DNA of 5,818 nt from Massilia sp. UBA2604 (GTDB lineage: Bacteria; Pseudomonadota; Gammaproteobacteria; Burkholderiales; Burkholderiaceae_D). This document shows positions 1-5,635 of the stretch, one piece after another. Numbering within the stretch: the stretch's first letter is position 1; each line of letters opens with the position of its first letter. The notes beneath the pieces were generated by a model. It was not told the origin of the DNA, ran no database searches, and saw nothing but the letters and a program-made list of their open reading frames with translations. The position numbers and the translations under genes were made by a program. Location: NCBI GenBank assembly GCA_002339265.1, contig DDKG01000090.1:1-5818 (forward strand). Direction: 5' to 3'.

Positions 1-22
1 GTCGCTCACTCAAAATACTGAC

Positions 23-44
23 CGTTACTCATTGCTGAGCAACG
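23..44 (-). other. Leader hairpin with GCAA tetraloop
   Basis: On the minus strand the RNA reads as a 9-bp stem, including one G-U wobble, closed by a GCAA loop. Arms are 36-44 and 23-31, loop 32-35. GCAA belongs to the very stable GNRA tetraloop class. It lies late in the rRNA leader and is probably a processing or folding element of the 16S precursor; that role is inferred from position only. Confidence 0.6.
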
Positions 45-81
45 TATTTCTTTTTTGTGAACATTTGATAATTTAAGTATG

Positions 82-100
82 CAGCTGAACAAGTCAGCTG
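82..100 (-). other. Leader hairpin, 7-bp perfect stem
   Basis: The arms CAGCTGA (82-88) and TCAGCTG (94-100) are perfect inverted repeats around a 5-nt loop. The hairpin lies between boxC and the AT-rich part of the rRNA leader. It has no T-tract in the transcribed direction, so it is a structural leader element and not a terminator. Confidence 0.55.
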
Positions 101-111
101 GCACCTTCATC

Positions 112-124
112 AAACGCCCACACT
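112..124 (-). promoter_or_regulatory. boxC-like GT-rich element of rRNA leader
   Basis: On the minus strand it reads AGTGTGGGCGTTT, directly downstream of boxA in transcription order. This GT-rich block is strongly conserved in betaproteobacterial rRNA leaders and occupies the boxC position of the boxB-boxA-boxC antitermination array known from E. coli rrn operons. Its binding partner is not certain. Confidence 0.55.
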
Positions 125-136
125 TATCGACTGTTA

Positions 137-149
137 GTTTTTAAAGAAC
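137..149 (-). promoter_or_regulatory. boxA antitermination element
   Basis: The minus strand reads GTTCTTTAAAAAC, a close relative of the E. coli rrn boxA (TGCTCTTTAACA). In rRNA operons boxA RNA is bound by NusB-NusE (ribosomal protein S10) to make RNA polymerase resistant to Rho. It sits 11 nt downstream of the boxB-like hairpin and about 12 nt before the boxC block, the expected order. Confidence 0.75.
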
Positions 150-160
150 TTTATTCGGTA

Positions 161-175
161 CTGCATCATCTGCAG
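161..175 (-). promoter_or_regulatory. boxB-like hairpin
   Basis: CTGCA and TGCAG arms (5 bp) enclose a 5-nt loop just upstream of boxA in the leftward transcript. Position and size match boxB of rrn leaders. The stem is short, so the assignment rests mostly on its place in the array. Confidence 0.45.
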
Positions 176-217
176 CGTGCTTCGAATCGTTGTGTTCGTC
201 AGCAGCAGAGAAGAGAG

Positions 218-246
218 AGTATGAAGCGTTTTTTAAATCTCGTCAA
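218..246 (-). promoter_or_regulatory. Proximal rRNA promoter
   Basis: The minus strand has TTGACG (-35, 241-246), a 17-bp spacer and CATACT (-10, 218-223), which would start transcription near position 211. A purine- and A-rich stretch lies directly upstream of the -35 (about 247-270) and could serve as an UP element. The spacing is ideal and the element directly precedes the rRNA leader, so this is the strongest sigma-70 candidate in the window. Confidence 0.7.
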
Positions 247-306
247 CCCTCTTTTTCCTTTCGCCTTTCGCTGCCTTCAAGGCTGCGTCTGCGTCGGGAG
301 AACGAG

Positions 307-336
307 ACTATAACAAACCGGTGACACATCCCGCAA
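307..336 (-). promoter_or_regulatory. Distal rRNA promoter candidate
   Basis: The minus strand has TTGCGG (-35, 331-336), an 18-bp spacer and TATAGT (-10, 307-312). The bases after the -10 (CTCGTTCTCCCG) are C-rich, like the discriminators of growth-rate-controlled rRNA promoters. With the proximal promoter about 90 bp downstream it would make a tandem P1/P2 arrangement, common for rrn operons. The -35 is weaker than that of the proximal promoter. Confidence 0.5.
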
Positions 337-389
337 GTCCCGGCTTACCCATTTCGCATCGCCATCGATAGACCGCCGCTATCAATCTC

Positions 390-417
390 TTCAATATTAT
401 TTGCTTTTATCTATGAT
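390..417 (+). promoter_or_regulatory. Candidate promoter of the DUF2061 gene
   Basis: TTCAAT (390-395), a 16-bp spacer and TATGAT (412-417, five of six bases matching the -10 consensus) would start transcription near 424, leaving a leader of roughly 50 nt. A second -10-like hexamer, TATCAT (428-433), lies just downstream, with only a poor -35. The region 391-412 is clearly AT-rich compared with the rest of the window. Which hexamer is used cannot be decided from sequence. Confidence 0.35.
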
Positions 418-432
418 CGAGAATCCTTATCA
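418..432 (+). promoter_or_regulatory. Candidate Fur box (iron-responsive operator)
   Basis: CGAGAATCCTTATCA matches the 7-1-7 Fur palindrome TGATAATnATTATCA at 11 of 14 scored positions; the right arm has six of seven. It abuts one possible -10 hexamer (412-417) and overlaps the other (428-433), which is where a repressor operator would sit. It lies 40 bp before the ATG of the DUF2061 gene. If real, iron-loaded Fur would repress that gene. One imperfect site in an AT-rich promoter can occur by chance, so confidence is moderate at best. Confidence 0.4.
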
Positions 433-472
433 TTGGCTCTACAGTCAGCAACCGAAGTGAAGAGGTCATCCC

Positions 473-883
473 ATGGTCATCGCAGCGAAGAAAACCAGCC
501 AGGTCATCACCCACATGGCGATCGCCTTCACGATCGCCTACGCGATGACCGGCTCGGTCGTGTTCAGTGGCCTGGCCATCATCATCGAACCGGTGATCAA
601 CGTCCTGCTGCTCCCTTTGCACGAAAAAGCATGGGCCGCCGTCCGCGCCCGAGCGACGTCGGAACGAGAACGCTACCTGAAGCTCGCTGCGGAGAAGGTC
701 AGCCAGACGCTGATGCACATGGGCGTCGCGTTCGCGGTCATCTACGGCGCCACCGGTTCGCTCGCCTTCGGTGGCCTGGCCGCCATCCTCGAGCCGATCT
801 GCAATGTGCTCCTGCTGCCGATCCACGACCGCTTCTGGGACAAGCTCGAACTGCGCATCAACAGTGGAATGCACGCCGCCTGA
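473..883 (+). CDS. DUF2061 family small membrane protein (two tandem DUF2061 units)
   Basis: This 136-residue protein is built from two copies of one unit, residues 7-54 and 75-122, repeating with a period of 68. Each copy has the pattern K-x-x-S-Q, then H-M, an AF-x-x-x-Y hydrophobic segment, TGS, GLA, EP and NVLLLP-x-H, ending in W. This is the DUF2061 signature. Each unit should provide one or two membrane-embedded hydrophobic segments (about 15-36 and 40-50; 83-104 and 108-118). A charged linker rich in Arg, Glu and Lys (about 57-76) separates them. The ATG at 473 is chosen because AGAGG (461-465) lies 7 nt upstream and the first repeat starts at residue 7. The gene stands alone, diverges from the rRNA promoter region and ends in its own terminator. 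It may be iron-regulated through the upstream Fur-like site. The family has no established function; an inner-membrane location is inferred from hydrophobicity. Confidence 0.9.
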   Translation: MVIAAKKTSQVITHMAIAFTIAYAMTGSVVFSGLAIIIEPVINVLLLPLHEKAWAAVRARATSERERYLKLAAEKVSQTLMHMGVAFAVIYGATGSLAFGGLAAILEPICNVLLLPIHDRFWDKLELRINSGMHAA

Positions 884-905
884 ACCGATCGCCCAAGTCA
901 CCCAA

Positions 906-936
906 GCCCGCCAGTCACCAACCGGCGGGCTTTTTT
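906..936 (+). terminator. Intrinsic terminator after the DUF2061 gene
   Basis: Perfect 7-bp arms GCCCGCC (906-912) and GGCGGGC (924-930) are followed at once by six T (931-936). An inner GT/AC pair can shorten the 11-nt loop to 5 nt. The hairpin begins 22 nt after the DUF2061 stop. On the opposite strand, the convergent DUF3999 transcript meets the same stem 13 nt past its stop, but with only a weak T-tract (TTGGGTG), so it is mainly a plus-strand terminator. Confidence 0.88.
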
Positions 937-949
937 GTATGCGCGACGA

Positions 950-2386
950 TCAGGCGACTGGCCGCTCGGCACCGCTCTTGAGCTGGCGGAAGAGATGCCA
1001 GGCCATTGCTCCCAACGCCAGGACGCCACCCATCAGCAATGCCCATAACCAGATCCGCTTATTTCCGGATGGGCTCATGGCCACATTGTCCACGACTTGA
1101 CCGGCTGGCTGCTGTCGTATCAGGTTGCCAGGCTTGGCTGCAGCGAACGCAGCCAGCTCGCGTGCGCTGAACCCCGGCGCCACCTGCGGTAGTCCGACCC
1201 TGGCCGGGCGCGCGTCTGTGCGACCAAAAGCCAGGCTGTAAGGAGGTTTGCCACCGGCGACGAACACGATGCTCGCTGGCGTCCACCCCAGTCGCAGGGC
1301 CGGGCGCTCGGCTACATCGGTTTGCGGTCGCACGATCCACTGGGAAGAATGGGTCACGGGGATCTCGACGTCCCCGGAAGCCCGACGCCGACCATCCTGA
1401 ACCATCTGGTAGAACGTCGCGTTCACCAGCGACTGCAATCTCACGGGGCTGCGCCCACCTGCTTCGCGTCTGCGGATGGCTGCATACTTTCCAACCTGCA
1501 CTGGCATGACAACGTTCTGCCCCTTGAACACCAAGCCAAGTGAGCGTGAAGGGATTGCGACAGGCGCCGTATAGACCAGGTCCCGTCCCTCGAGGCCCGG
1601 CGAGCCTTGCAGGACAATAGTTTCAAGATGCCGGGAGGCCTGCCGCTCGACCACATATTCGGCATGAATCGCTGAGAACGCGATTGGCTTGCCGTCCAGC
1701 CAGCGAATGCGGGCGTAGCGAAACTGCCGCGGCGTAAAACCAATACGGTCTTTCTGCACGCTCTCACCCTGGTCATTGACCAGCCAGCTCAGCGCCGCCT
1801 CAGCCACCTCATCCCAGCTTTGCAGGTCGTCGCTGATGTCGAGTGCCACCCATGCGCTATAGCTCCCCGTTCCAGGGGGCAGGGACAAGATCAACCCTCC
1901 CACCGGCGCTACCGCTTCGACCTGCTCCGCGCGCGCGGCTGGCCGCAGATCAAGGACCAGGCCGATCAGCTCATCGCTGACGGTGCGCGCCGGCGCCGTC
2001 ACTGAAATGACCGCGCCATCGGTCCCGGTGCGGATCTGCAGGCTGTCGTGTACCCGCCCGGCATCGCGCGCGCGACCATGCACCGGAAAGACGGCAACCG
2101 GCGTGGCCGACCTGCTCACGGTGGGCGGCGACTCCAGGTCGGCCAATGCGAACGGTATGGACATGCCGGCGGCATCGAACACTCGCAGGTCGTCCAGCTC
2201 CGGCGAACGCGCATTGAGATATACATCGCGCGGCACCGGCAATCGGACGACAGCCTGGTTGGCGTCGACAGCAAGCGGTAGGATGTGCGAATAGCCGGCC
2301 GGCACGTCGCTCGGACTGGCGGTGGCGGCAGAGGACGTCATCAACAGCACAGCGGCGATGGCGCGCCGATTGGGAAGTGCGCACAT
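950..2386 (-). CDS. DUF3999 family periplasmic protein with C-terminal membrane anchor
   Basis: The 478-residue protein starts with a typical signal peptide: Arg at 7-8, a hydrophobic core at 9-19 and a likely cleavage after A-T-A at residue 23. A long soluble region follows that should be periplasmic. It has DUF3999 features: an N-terminal YSHILPL / V-R-L-P-VPRDVY-N strand region (about 32-60), a DLRVFDAAG segment (66-74) and, near the C-terminus, a WIVRP...LRLGWTP..IVFVAGGKPPYSLAFGR block (about 350-389). Residues 444-466 form a single transmembrane segment followed by a short cytoplasmic tail. The start is the ATG at 2384-2386, with AGGAGA (2392-2397) 5 nt upstream. It follows the DUF2339 gene by 18 nt, so the two are almost certainly co-transcribed and the products may work together. 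The biochemical role of the family is unknown to me. Its own strong ribosome binding site means it could still be made despite the stop codon in the upstream gene, barring polar effects. Confidence 0.88.
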   Translation of the reverse strand: MCALPNRRAIAAVLLMTSSAATASPSDVPAGYSHILPLAVDANQAVVRLPVPRDVYLNARSPELDDLRVFDAAGMSIPFALADLESPPTVSRSATPVAVFPVHGRARDAGRVHDSLQIRTGTDGAVISVTAPARTVSDELIGLVLDLRPAARAEQVEAVAPVGGLILSLPPGTGSYSAWVALDISDDLQSWDEVAEAALSWLVNDQGESVQKDRIGFTPRQFRYARIRWLDGKPIAFSAIHAEYVVERQASRHLETIVLQGSPGLEGRDLVYTAPVAIPSRSLGLVFKGQNVVMPVQVGKYAAIRRREAGGRSPVRLQSLVNATFYQMVQDGRRRASGDVEIPVTHSSQWIVRPQTDVAERPALRLGWTPASIVFVAGGKPPYSLAFGRTDARPARVGLPQVAPGFSARELAAFAAAKPGNLIRQQPAGQVVDNVAMSPSGNKRIWLWALLMGGVLALGAMAWHLFRQLKSGAERPVA

Positions 2387-2391
2387 GGTGT

Positions 2392-2397
2392 TCTCCT
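2392..2397 (-). promoter_or_regulatory. Ribosome binding site of the DUF3999 gene
   Basis: AGGAGA on the minus strand lies 5 nt before the ATG at 2384-2386, within the 18-nt gap after the DUF2339 stop. It is one of the best Shine-Dalgarno matches in the window and fixes the DUF3999 start. Confidence 0.75.
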
Positions 2398-2404
2398 GTT
2401 CAGC

Positions 2405-3562
2405 TCAAGCGGAAGCGGGCGACGGCGCGCCGTGCGCCGTTTTCGGGTAAGGCGCAAGGTAGCCAATCAGGAGCAGCAACACTCCGACACCGACGAAGGA
2501 CACGACACGCGCGATGCTTCCGCCATTGGCCAGATCGACCAGGAACAGCTTCAGCACCACGACGCCGAGCACGGACGCTCCGCACCACCAGCTACGCCGC
2601 ATGCCCCGGCGCGCGGAGAAGCGCATGAGCACCAGCGCGCTCGCGCTCCAGACCAGTGACAGCATGGCTTGCACGAACTGCGATGCGGCGAACGCGTCAA
2701 AACGGTAGTCGATGCCGACATAGTGCGCTGCGCTGCGTAACAGGATGAGGTTGAACCACGCATAGGCCGCGATGGCGGCGCCGATCTTCAACCGATGAAG
2801 TAGCGCGTTGTAGAGGATTGCCTGGTCGGCGAGCTGGCGCAGCGCACTGGCCCACAGCATCAACACGAAGCCGGTGGTCAAGTCGAGCGGATTCAGTAGC
2901 GGCAAATAAGGCAACGGGGCCATGGCGCCGTTATGGCGCAGGTTCCAGGCCACGACGAGCATCGCCATCAACACGGTGCCGCCAGGGATGACGACTGCGC
3001 GATACCACTCTCTCAGCGGCGCGCTTGGCCACTTGCCGGCCAGGCTGCGGCGCAGTAGAAAGGCAAGGGCCAGCATCATGATCCAGCTCGGCAGGTAGTT
3101 GCTCCAGGCGGCGTCGATGGCCCAATCGGCGTGCGCCGCAAAGAGTGGGTCGGCCGGGCCGGCAAGCCAGCCGTCGATCAGGATGGCGCCGGTCGGCCAC
3201 AGGGCCAGCCACGGCCCGCCGGTACGGACCGCGTGCAAGAGTTTGAGCATGCCTCGATTGATTTCCAGGCCGCCTGCGCTCCAGCGCAGCATCGCATACT
3301 CGCCGCCTGCCCAGAGGGTGGCCCATGCGATCCAGCTCGCCGCTTCCGGCAGTGTGTGCCTCAGATACAGCATGTTCAGGATGGCTGCCGTGACCACGAT
3401 AAGCATGCCCCAGAGGGCCGCCGCGAGCCAGCGCAGTTGTGGCCACGCCAGGCGTGGACCGAGCCGCACACCTGCAATGGCGGTGACCGCGACCGCGACT
3501 GCGTACAGGAAGGTCCAGCGCGCATACGGATTGCCCAGCTCCACAGGCAGGTAGTCGACCAT
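2405..3562 (-). CDS. C-terminal portion of split DUF2339 membrane protein
   Basis: From the ATG at 3560-3562 this piece would encode 385 residues, with hydrophobic segments near 16-34, 45-66, 72-91, 116-134, 157-171, 190-206, 226-240, 262-277, 293-313, 328-343 and 351-370. It ends with the family's most recognisable block: GVVVLKLFLVDLANGGS, then VVSFVGVGVLLLLIGYLAPYP (residues about 333-373). The PYLPLLNPLDL motif is at 218-228. The ATG is unlikely to be a natural start: GGCAGG directly abuts it with no spacer, and the frame is open for 16 more codons upstream to the TGA. If translated alone it would lack the anchor, coiled coil and first half of the core, and probably would not function. 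Its stop is 18 nt before the DUF3999 start. Confidence 0.75.
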   Translation of the reverse strand: MVDYLPVELGNPYARWTFLYAVAVAVTAIAGVRLGPRLAWPQLRWLAAALWGMLIVVTAAILNMLYLRHTLPEAASWIAWATLWAGGEYAMLRWSAGGLEINRGMLKLLHAVRTGGPWLALWPTGAILIDGWLAGPADPLFAAHADWAIDAAWSNYLPSWIMMLALAFLLRRSLAGKWPSAPLREWYRAVVIPGGTVLMAMLVVAWNLRHNGAMAPLPYLPLLNPLDLTTGFVLMLWASALRQLADQAILYNALLHRLKIGAAIAAYAWFNLILLRSAAHYVGIDYRFDAFAASQFVQAMLSLVWSASALVLMRFSARRGMRRSWWCGASVLGVVVLKLFLVDLANGGSIARVVSFVGVGVLLLLIGYLAPYPKTAHGAPSPASA

Positions 3563-3610
3563 CCTGCCGACCGCGATATTAAGGACGGGACCAAACCACC
3601 AGATGCCCGC

Positions 3611-3613
3611 TCA
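3611..3613 (-). other. In-frame TGA stop splitting the DUF2339 gene
   Basis: On the minus strand, CTT CTA CTG TGA GCG GGC ATC shows the stop with the same frame open on both sides. One base change (TGG or CGA to TGA) would explain it, with no frameshift needed. The next base is G, not the C often seen at leaky UGA, and I see no convincing selenocysteine-insertion hairpin immediately downstream. Confidence 0.85.
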
Positions 3614-5626
3614 CAGTAGAAGGGCCGATGCGGCCGAACTGCCGGACTGCCCGGAGTCGGACTGCCCGGTATCGGCGCGCTGCAGCATGCGGCTGGTCGC
3701 GAATGCCGCGACGGCCAGCATGGAGACGCCCAACAGGGGCTGTTCACAACTGGCCTCGAGCATCGCCGTGAACGACCAGCCGGGCGCGCAGACGATTCCC
3801 ACTGCCGCTGCGCCTGCGATCTGCGCCGCCACGGCCAGCCTGCGCGCCAGCGGCCATGCCATGCGCACACCGACAAGGTACAGCAGCACGGCACCGAACA
3901 AAGCGCCGGCGACCATCCAGTTTGCCAAAGTGCCCCCGGCGGTTCGAAGAACCGCTTCGCTCCAGCATGCGCCAAGCAGGGCAACGGCGGCCAGCAACAG
4001 GCCGACCGAGGCAATCTCCGGCAGGCAGTCGTCTTCGCCGGCATGCTTGCGCAGGTCGGTCGCGATGATGAAGGCGCTGGCGCCGAGCAGCAGGAATCCC
4101 AACCACAGGTTGGCCGCGAGCGCGGTCTGCGCAGTGAGCTCGGCTGCGGCGGCGATGAAGCTCACCCAGGCGCCCGCCTGCAGCAGCAGCCCGAATATCA
4201 AGGCAAGCTGGCGCCGGTTGCGCAGGCCGAACCACACGAATCCAGCACCTTCGACCGCCCATGCGGCCGAGGTCCAGCGTGCATCGAGGGCAAATGGAAC
4301 GGCGAACGTGCCGAAGATGACGCCGACGACGGCGAAGGTCTCGACCATCAGGCGCAATCGTTCTTGCCCGCTACGCCATAGAGAGATGCCGAGGGCCAGA
4401 TAGAACCAGCCCAAGCCGAGCGCGGTGAAGGCGAGGCCGAATGGCATGTCCTTGACGAGGCCCACCTGGAACCCGAATGCCAGCAGCGGCGTGCCCAGGA
4501 CCAGTGTGATATCGACGTAGTCCTTCATGCGCGTTCTATCGCGGGTCGCAAACGCAAGCGGAATGGCGACATAGCACAGGAAGAACAGGATCAGGAAGGC
4601 TTGCGCCGACCAGTAATGCTCCGGGGTATAACGCAACCCACCCCAGGCCGCGCCGATGATAAAGGTGAAGACGAATCCCAGTAGATTGAGCGGATGCCAT
4701 GAACGCATGAAGGCCAGAGCGAACACGCCGGCGTTGAGCAGCGCGTAGTAGGTGAAGAGCGCGATATGGCTGCCGCCTTCGCCACTCGCCAGCAGCACGG
4801 GCGACGCGAAGCCACCCGTGATGCCGAATGCTGCGAGCCAGGGCGCCTCCTGCAGGACCGCCAACAGGCAGGTGAACGCCGTGAGGGACACCAGCAGTGC
4901 GAATGCAAGGCCCGAAGGTATCAGCGCGTAGAGTTGGTAAGCACTGAAGATTACCAGCATGAGGATGGCGATTGCCGTGCCCTGGATTGGTAGGGCCAAC
5001 TCCCTGCGCGTCAGGCGCATGCGCCATCCCCATGCCAGCAATCCAAAGTCGGCCAGGACCACGGCGGCCAGGCGCAGCTCGATCGGAATGGTGAGATTTG
5101 CGGCAGCATACTTGAGCAGGAAGCCGATGCCGATGAAGAGGATGACGAGGCCAAGCTTGGCAACCAGGTTGCCGGTCAGTAGCCAGGTCTTGGCGGCGAT
5201 GAGCCAGCGTGGTGGTGACTCCAGGTAGGGGTCCGGAACTAGTTCTTCGGAAGCCGTAAGTGCGAGGTCGACAATCGTGGGGACTACCGGCTCCGGCCGC
5301 GGCATGGTGGTTTCGGGTTGCGGTTGCTGCTGTGACTGCGGCTGCGGCTGAGGCTGCGGGGGTGCAATGGTGCCGTCGGCCGCGGGTGAGGACGGACGGG
5401 TTTCGGTGAGATCGGCCTGCGGCGCCGAGACTGTAGCCGCGTCGGCAGGGCGCCACGCAGGGACAATGGGAGATGGTGGCGTCGTGAACCGATGTACGCG
5501 CTCATTCAGGGCCTCGACCTTCTGCTCCAGTTCGGCGATCCTGCTAGCCTTGCTCAGTCCCACGAGCCACGCGACGAGAAACGGATAACCCAGTATTGCC
5601 AGTACCACGAAGCCGAGCTCTTGCAT
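3611..5626 (-). CDS. N-terminal portion of split DUF2339 membrane protein
   Basis: This 671-residue piece begins with a membrane segment (5-23) and a short heptad-like coiled coil (about 27-47, SRIAELEQKVEALNERVHRF). A long Pro/Gln/Ala-rich linker follows (about 48-140, PQPQPQPQ at 90-97). Then comes a polytopic core with DUF2339 hallmarks: GNLVAKLGLVILFIGIGFLLKY (152-173), IPIELRLA (180-187), the IQG...FSAYQLYALIP region (214-237), GITGGFASPVLLA (268-280), YYALLNAG (293-300) and RWTSAAWAVEGAGFVWFGLRNRR (450-472). More membrane segments follow to about 645. The start ATG (5624-5626) is supported by GAGG (5632-5635) 5 nt upstream and by the membrane anchor beginning at residue 5. The piece ends with a Gly/Ser/Gln-rich stretch and ALLL before TGA, in mid-domain compared with relatives. 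It is likely an inner-membrane protein of unknown function that acts with the DUF3999 product. Confidence 0.85.
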   Translation of the reverse strand: MQELGFVVLAILGYPFLVAWLVGLSKASRIAELEQKVEALNERVHRFTTPPSPIVPAWRPADAATVSAPQADLTETRPSSPAADGTIAPPQPQPQPQSQQQPQPETTMPRPEPVVPTIVDLALTASEELVPDPYLESPPRWLIAAKTWLLTGNLVAKLGLVILFIGIGFLLKYAAANLTIPIELRLAAVVLADFGLLAWGWRMRLTRRELALPIQGTAIAILMLVIFSAYQLYALIPSGLAFALLVSLTAFTCLLAVLQEAPWLAAFGITGGFASPVLLASGEGGSHIALFTYYALLNAGVFALAFMRSWHPLNLLGFVFTFIIGAAWGGLRYTPEHYWSAQAFLILFFLCYVAIPLAFATRDRTRMKDYVDITLVLGTPLLAFGFQVGLVKDMPFGLAFTALGLGWFYLALGISLWRSGQERLRLMVETFAVVGVIFGTFAVPFALDARWTSAAWAVEGAGFVWFGLRNRRQLALIFGLLLQAGAWVSFIAAAAELTAQTALAANLWLGFLLLGASAFIIATDLRKHAGEDDCLPEIASVGLLLAAVALLGACWSEAVLRTAGGTLANWMVAGALFGAVLLYLVGVRMAWPLARRLAVAAQIAGAAAVGIVCAPGWSFTAMLEASCEQPLLGVSMLAVAAFATSRMLQRADTGQSDSGQSGSSAASALLL
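3643..3672 (-). repeat. 15-bp tandem repeat, two copies, inside the DUF2339 gene
   Basis: CGGACTGCCCGG occurs at 3643-3654 and again at 3658-3669 (plus strand), giving a 15-bp period. It encodes the doublet GQSDS / GQSGS (residues about 657-666 region), a Gly/Ser/Gln-rich stretch unlike the hydrophobic sequence around it. Gain or loss of a unit keeps the reading frame. It ends 30 bp before the TGA in transcription order. Confidence 0.7.
5315..5362 (-). repeat. Pro/Gln-coding low-complexity repeat in the DUF2339 linker
   Basis: Alternating CCG/CCT and CAG codons, drifting to CAG-CAG-CAA, encode residues 89-104 (PPQPQPQPQSQQQPQP). It lies in the linker between the N-terminal anchor/coiled coil and the polytopic core. 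Such stretches vary in length between relatives through replication slippage and probably act as a flexible or extended spacer. Confidence 0.65.
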
Positions 5627-5631
5627 GGTCG

Positions 5632-5635
5632 CCTC
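5632..5635 (-). promoter_or_regulatory. Ribosome binding site of the DUF2339 gene
   Basis: GAGG on the minus strand lies 5 nt before the ATG at 5624-5626. It supports this start over internal ATGs; the N-terminal membrane segment also begins here. Confidence 0.6.

Larger units (their letters stand above)
1..211 (-). other. rRNA operon leader RNA (5' end of a 16S rRNA precursor, partial)
   Basis: Read leftward on the minus strand, this stretch has the composition and motif order of a betaproteobacterial rRNA leader. It begins just after the proximal promoter, then has a small hairpin (161-175), a boxA (137-149), the GTGTGGGCGTTT boxC-like block (112-124), a 7-bp hairpin (82-100) and a 9-bp hairpin (23-44). 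It ends with the AGTATTTTGAGTGAGCGAC block that I recognise from leaders just ahead of 16S genes in Burkholderiales. The leader is removed during rRNA maturation, and its box elements recruit the Nus antitermination factors. The mature 16S start is not in the window, so the operon itself is inferred. Similar blocks also occur ahead of 23S in some species, but the promoters immediately upstream favour the 16S leader. Confidence 0.8.
2405..5626 (-). pseudogene. DUF2339 family large polytopic membrane protein gene, interrupted by an in-frame TGA
   Basis: Taken as one frame, this is 1,073 codons plus the final stop, broken only by a TGA at 3611-3613. The codons between the TGA and the next ATG (3560-3562) are open in the same frame and read AGIWWFGPVLNIAVGR, which looks like ordinary membrane-protein sequence. 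The upstream part has the anchor, linker and first half of a DUF2339 core. The downstream part has the YLPLLNPLDL and KLFLVDLA...RVVSF..GVLLLLIGYLAPYP signatures found at the C-terminal end of the same family. DUF2339 proteins are usually single chains of about 800-1,100 residues. I therefore read the two open frames as one gene with a premature stop, possibly from TGG (Trp) or CGA (Arg). A sequencing error or a tolerated stop cannot be excluded. The two open pieces are described separately. Confidence 0.75.

Noticed and set aside
407..901. Minus-strand open frame opposite the DUF2061 gene
   Set aside because: Asp/Arg/Gly-rich shadow of the DUF2061 reading frame; it also runs through the terminator hairpin.
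3590..3613. TGA as a selenocysteine codon
   Set aside because: No clear SECIS-like hairpin follows the TGA, DUF2339 proteins are not known selenoproteins, and the expected residue at this point is hydrophobic or aromatic.
3376..4044. Possibility that the DUF2339 split is a frameshift, using the overlapping minus-strand frame
   Set aside because: The two DUF2339 pieces are already in the same phase and the codons between them are open, so no frameshift is needed. This other frame gives Arg/Pro/Ser-rich sequence without family motifs.
3603..4403. Long plus-strand open frame (266 codons) antisense to the DUF2339 gene
   Set aside because: It lies wholly opposite a recognised coding frame. Its product is rich in Ala, Arg, Ser and Pro with no domain-like pattern, and no ribosome binding site stands out. 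This is typical of shadow frames in GC-rich DNA.
4536..5456. Minus-strand open frame (306 codons) overlapping the DUF2339 gene in another phase
   Set aside because: The translation is Arg/His/Gly-rich and lacks hydrophobic segments or motifs, while the other phase gives clear DUF2339 sequence.
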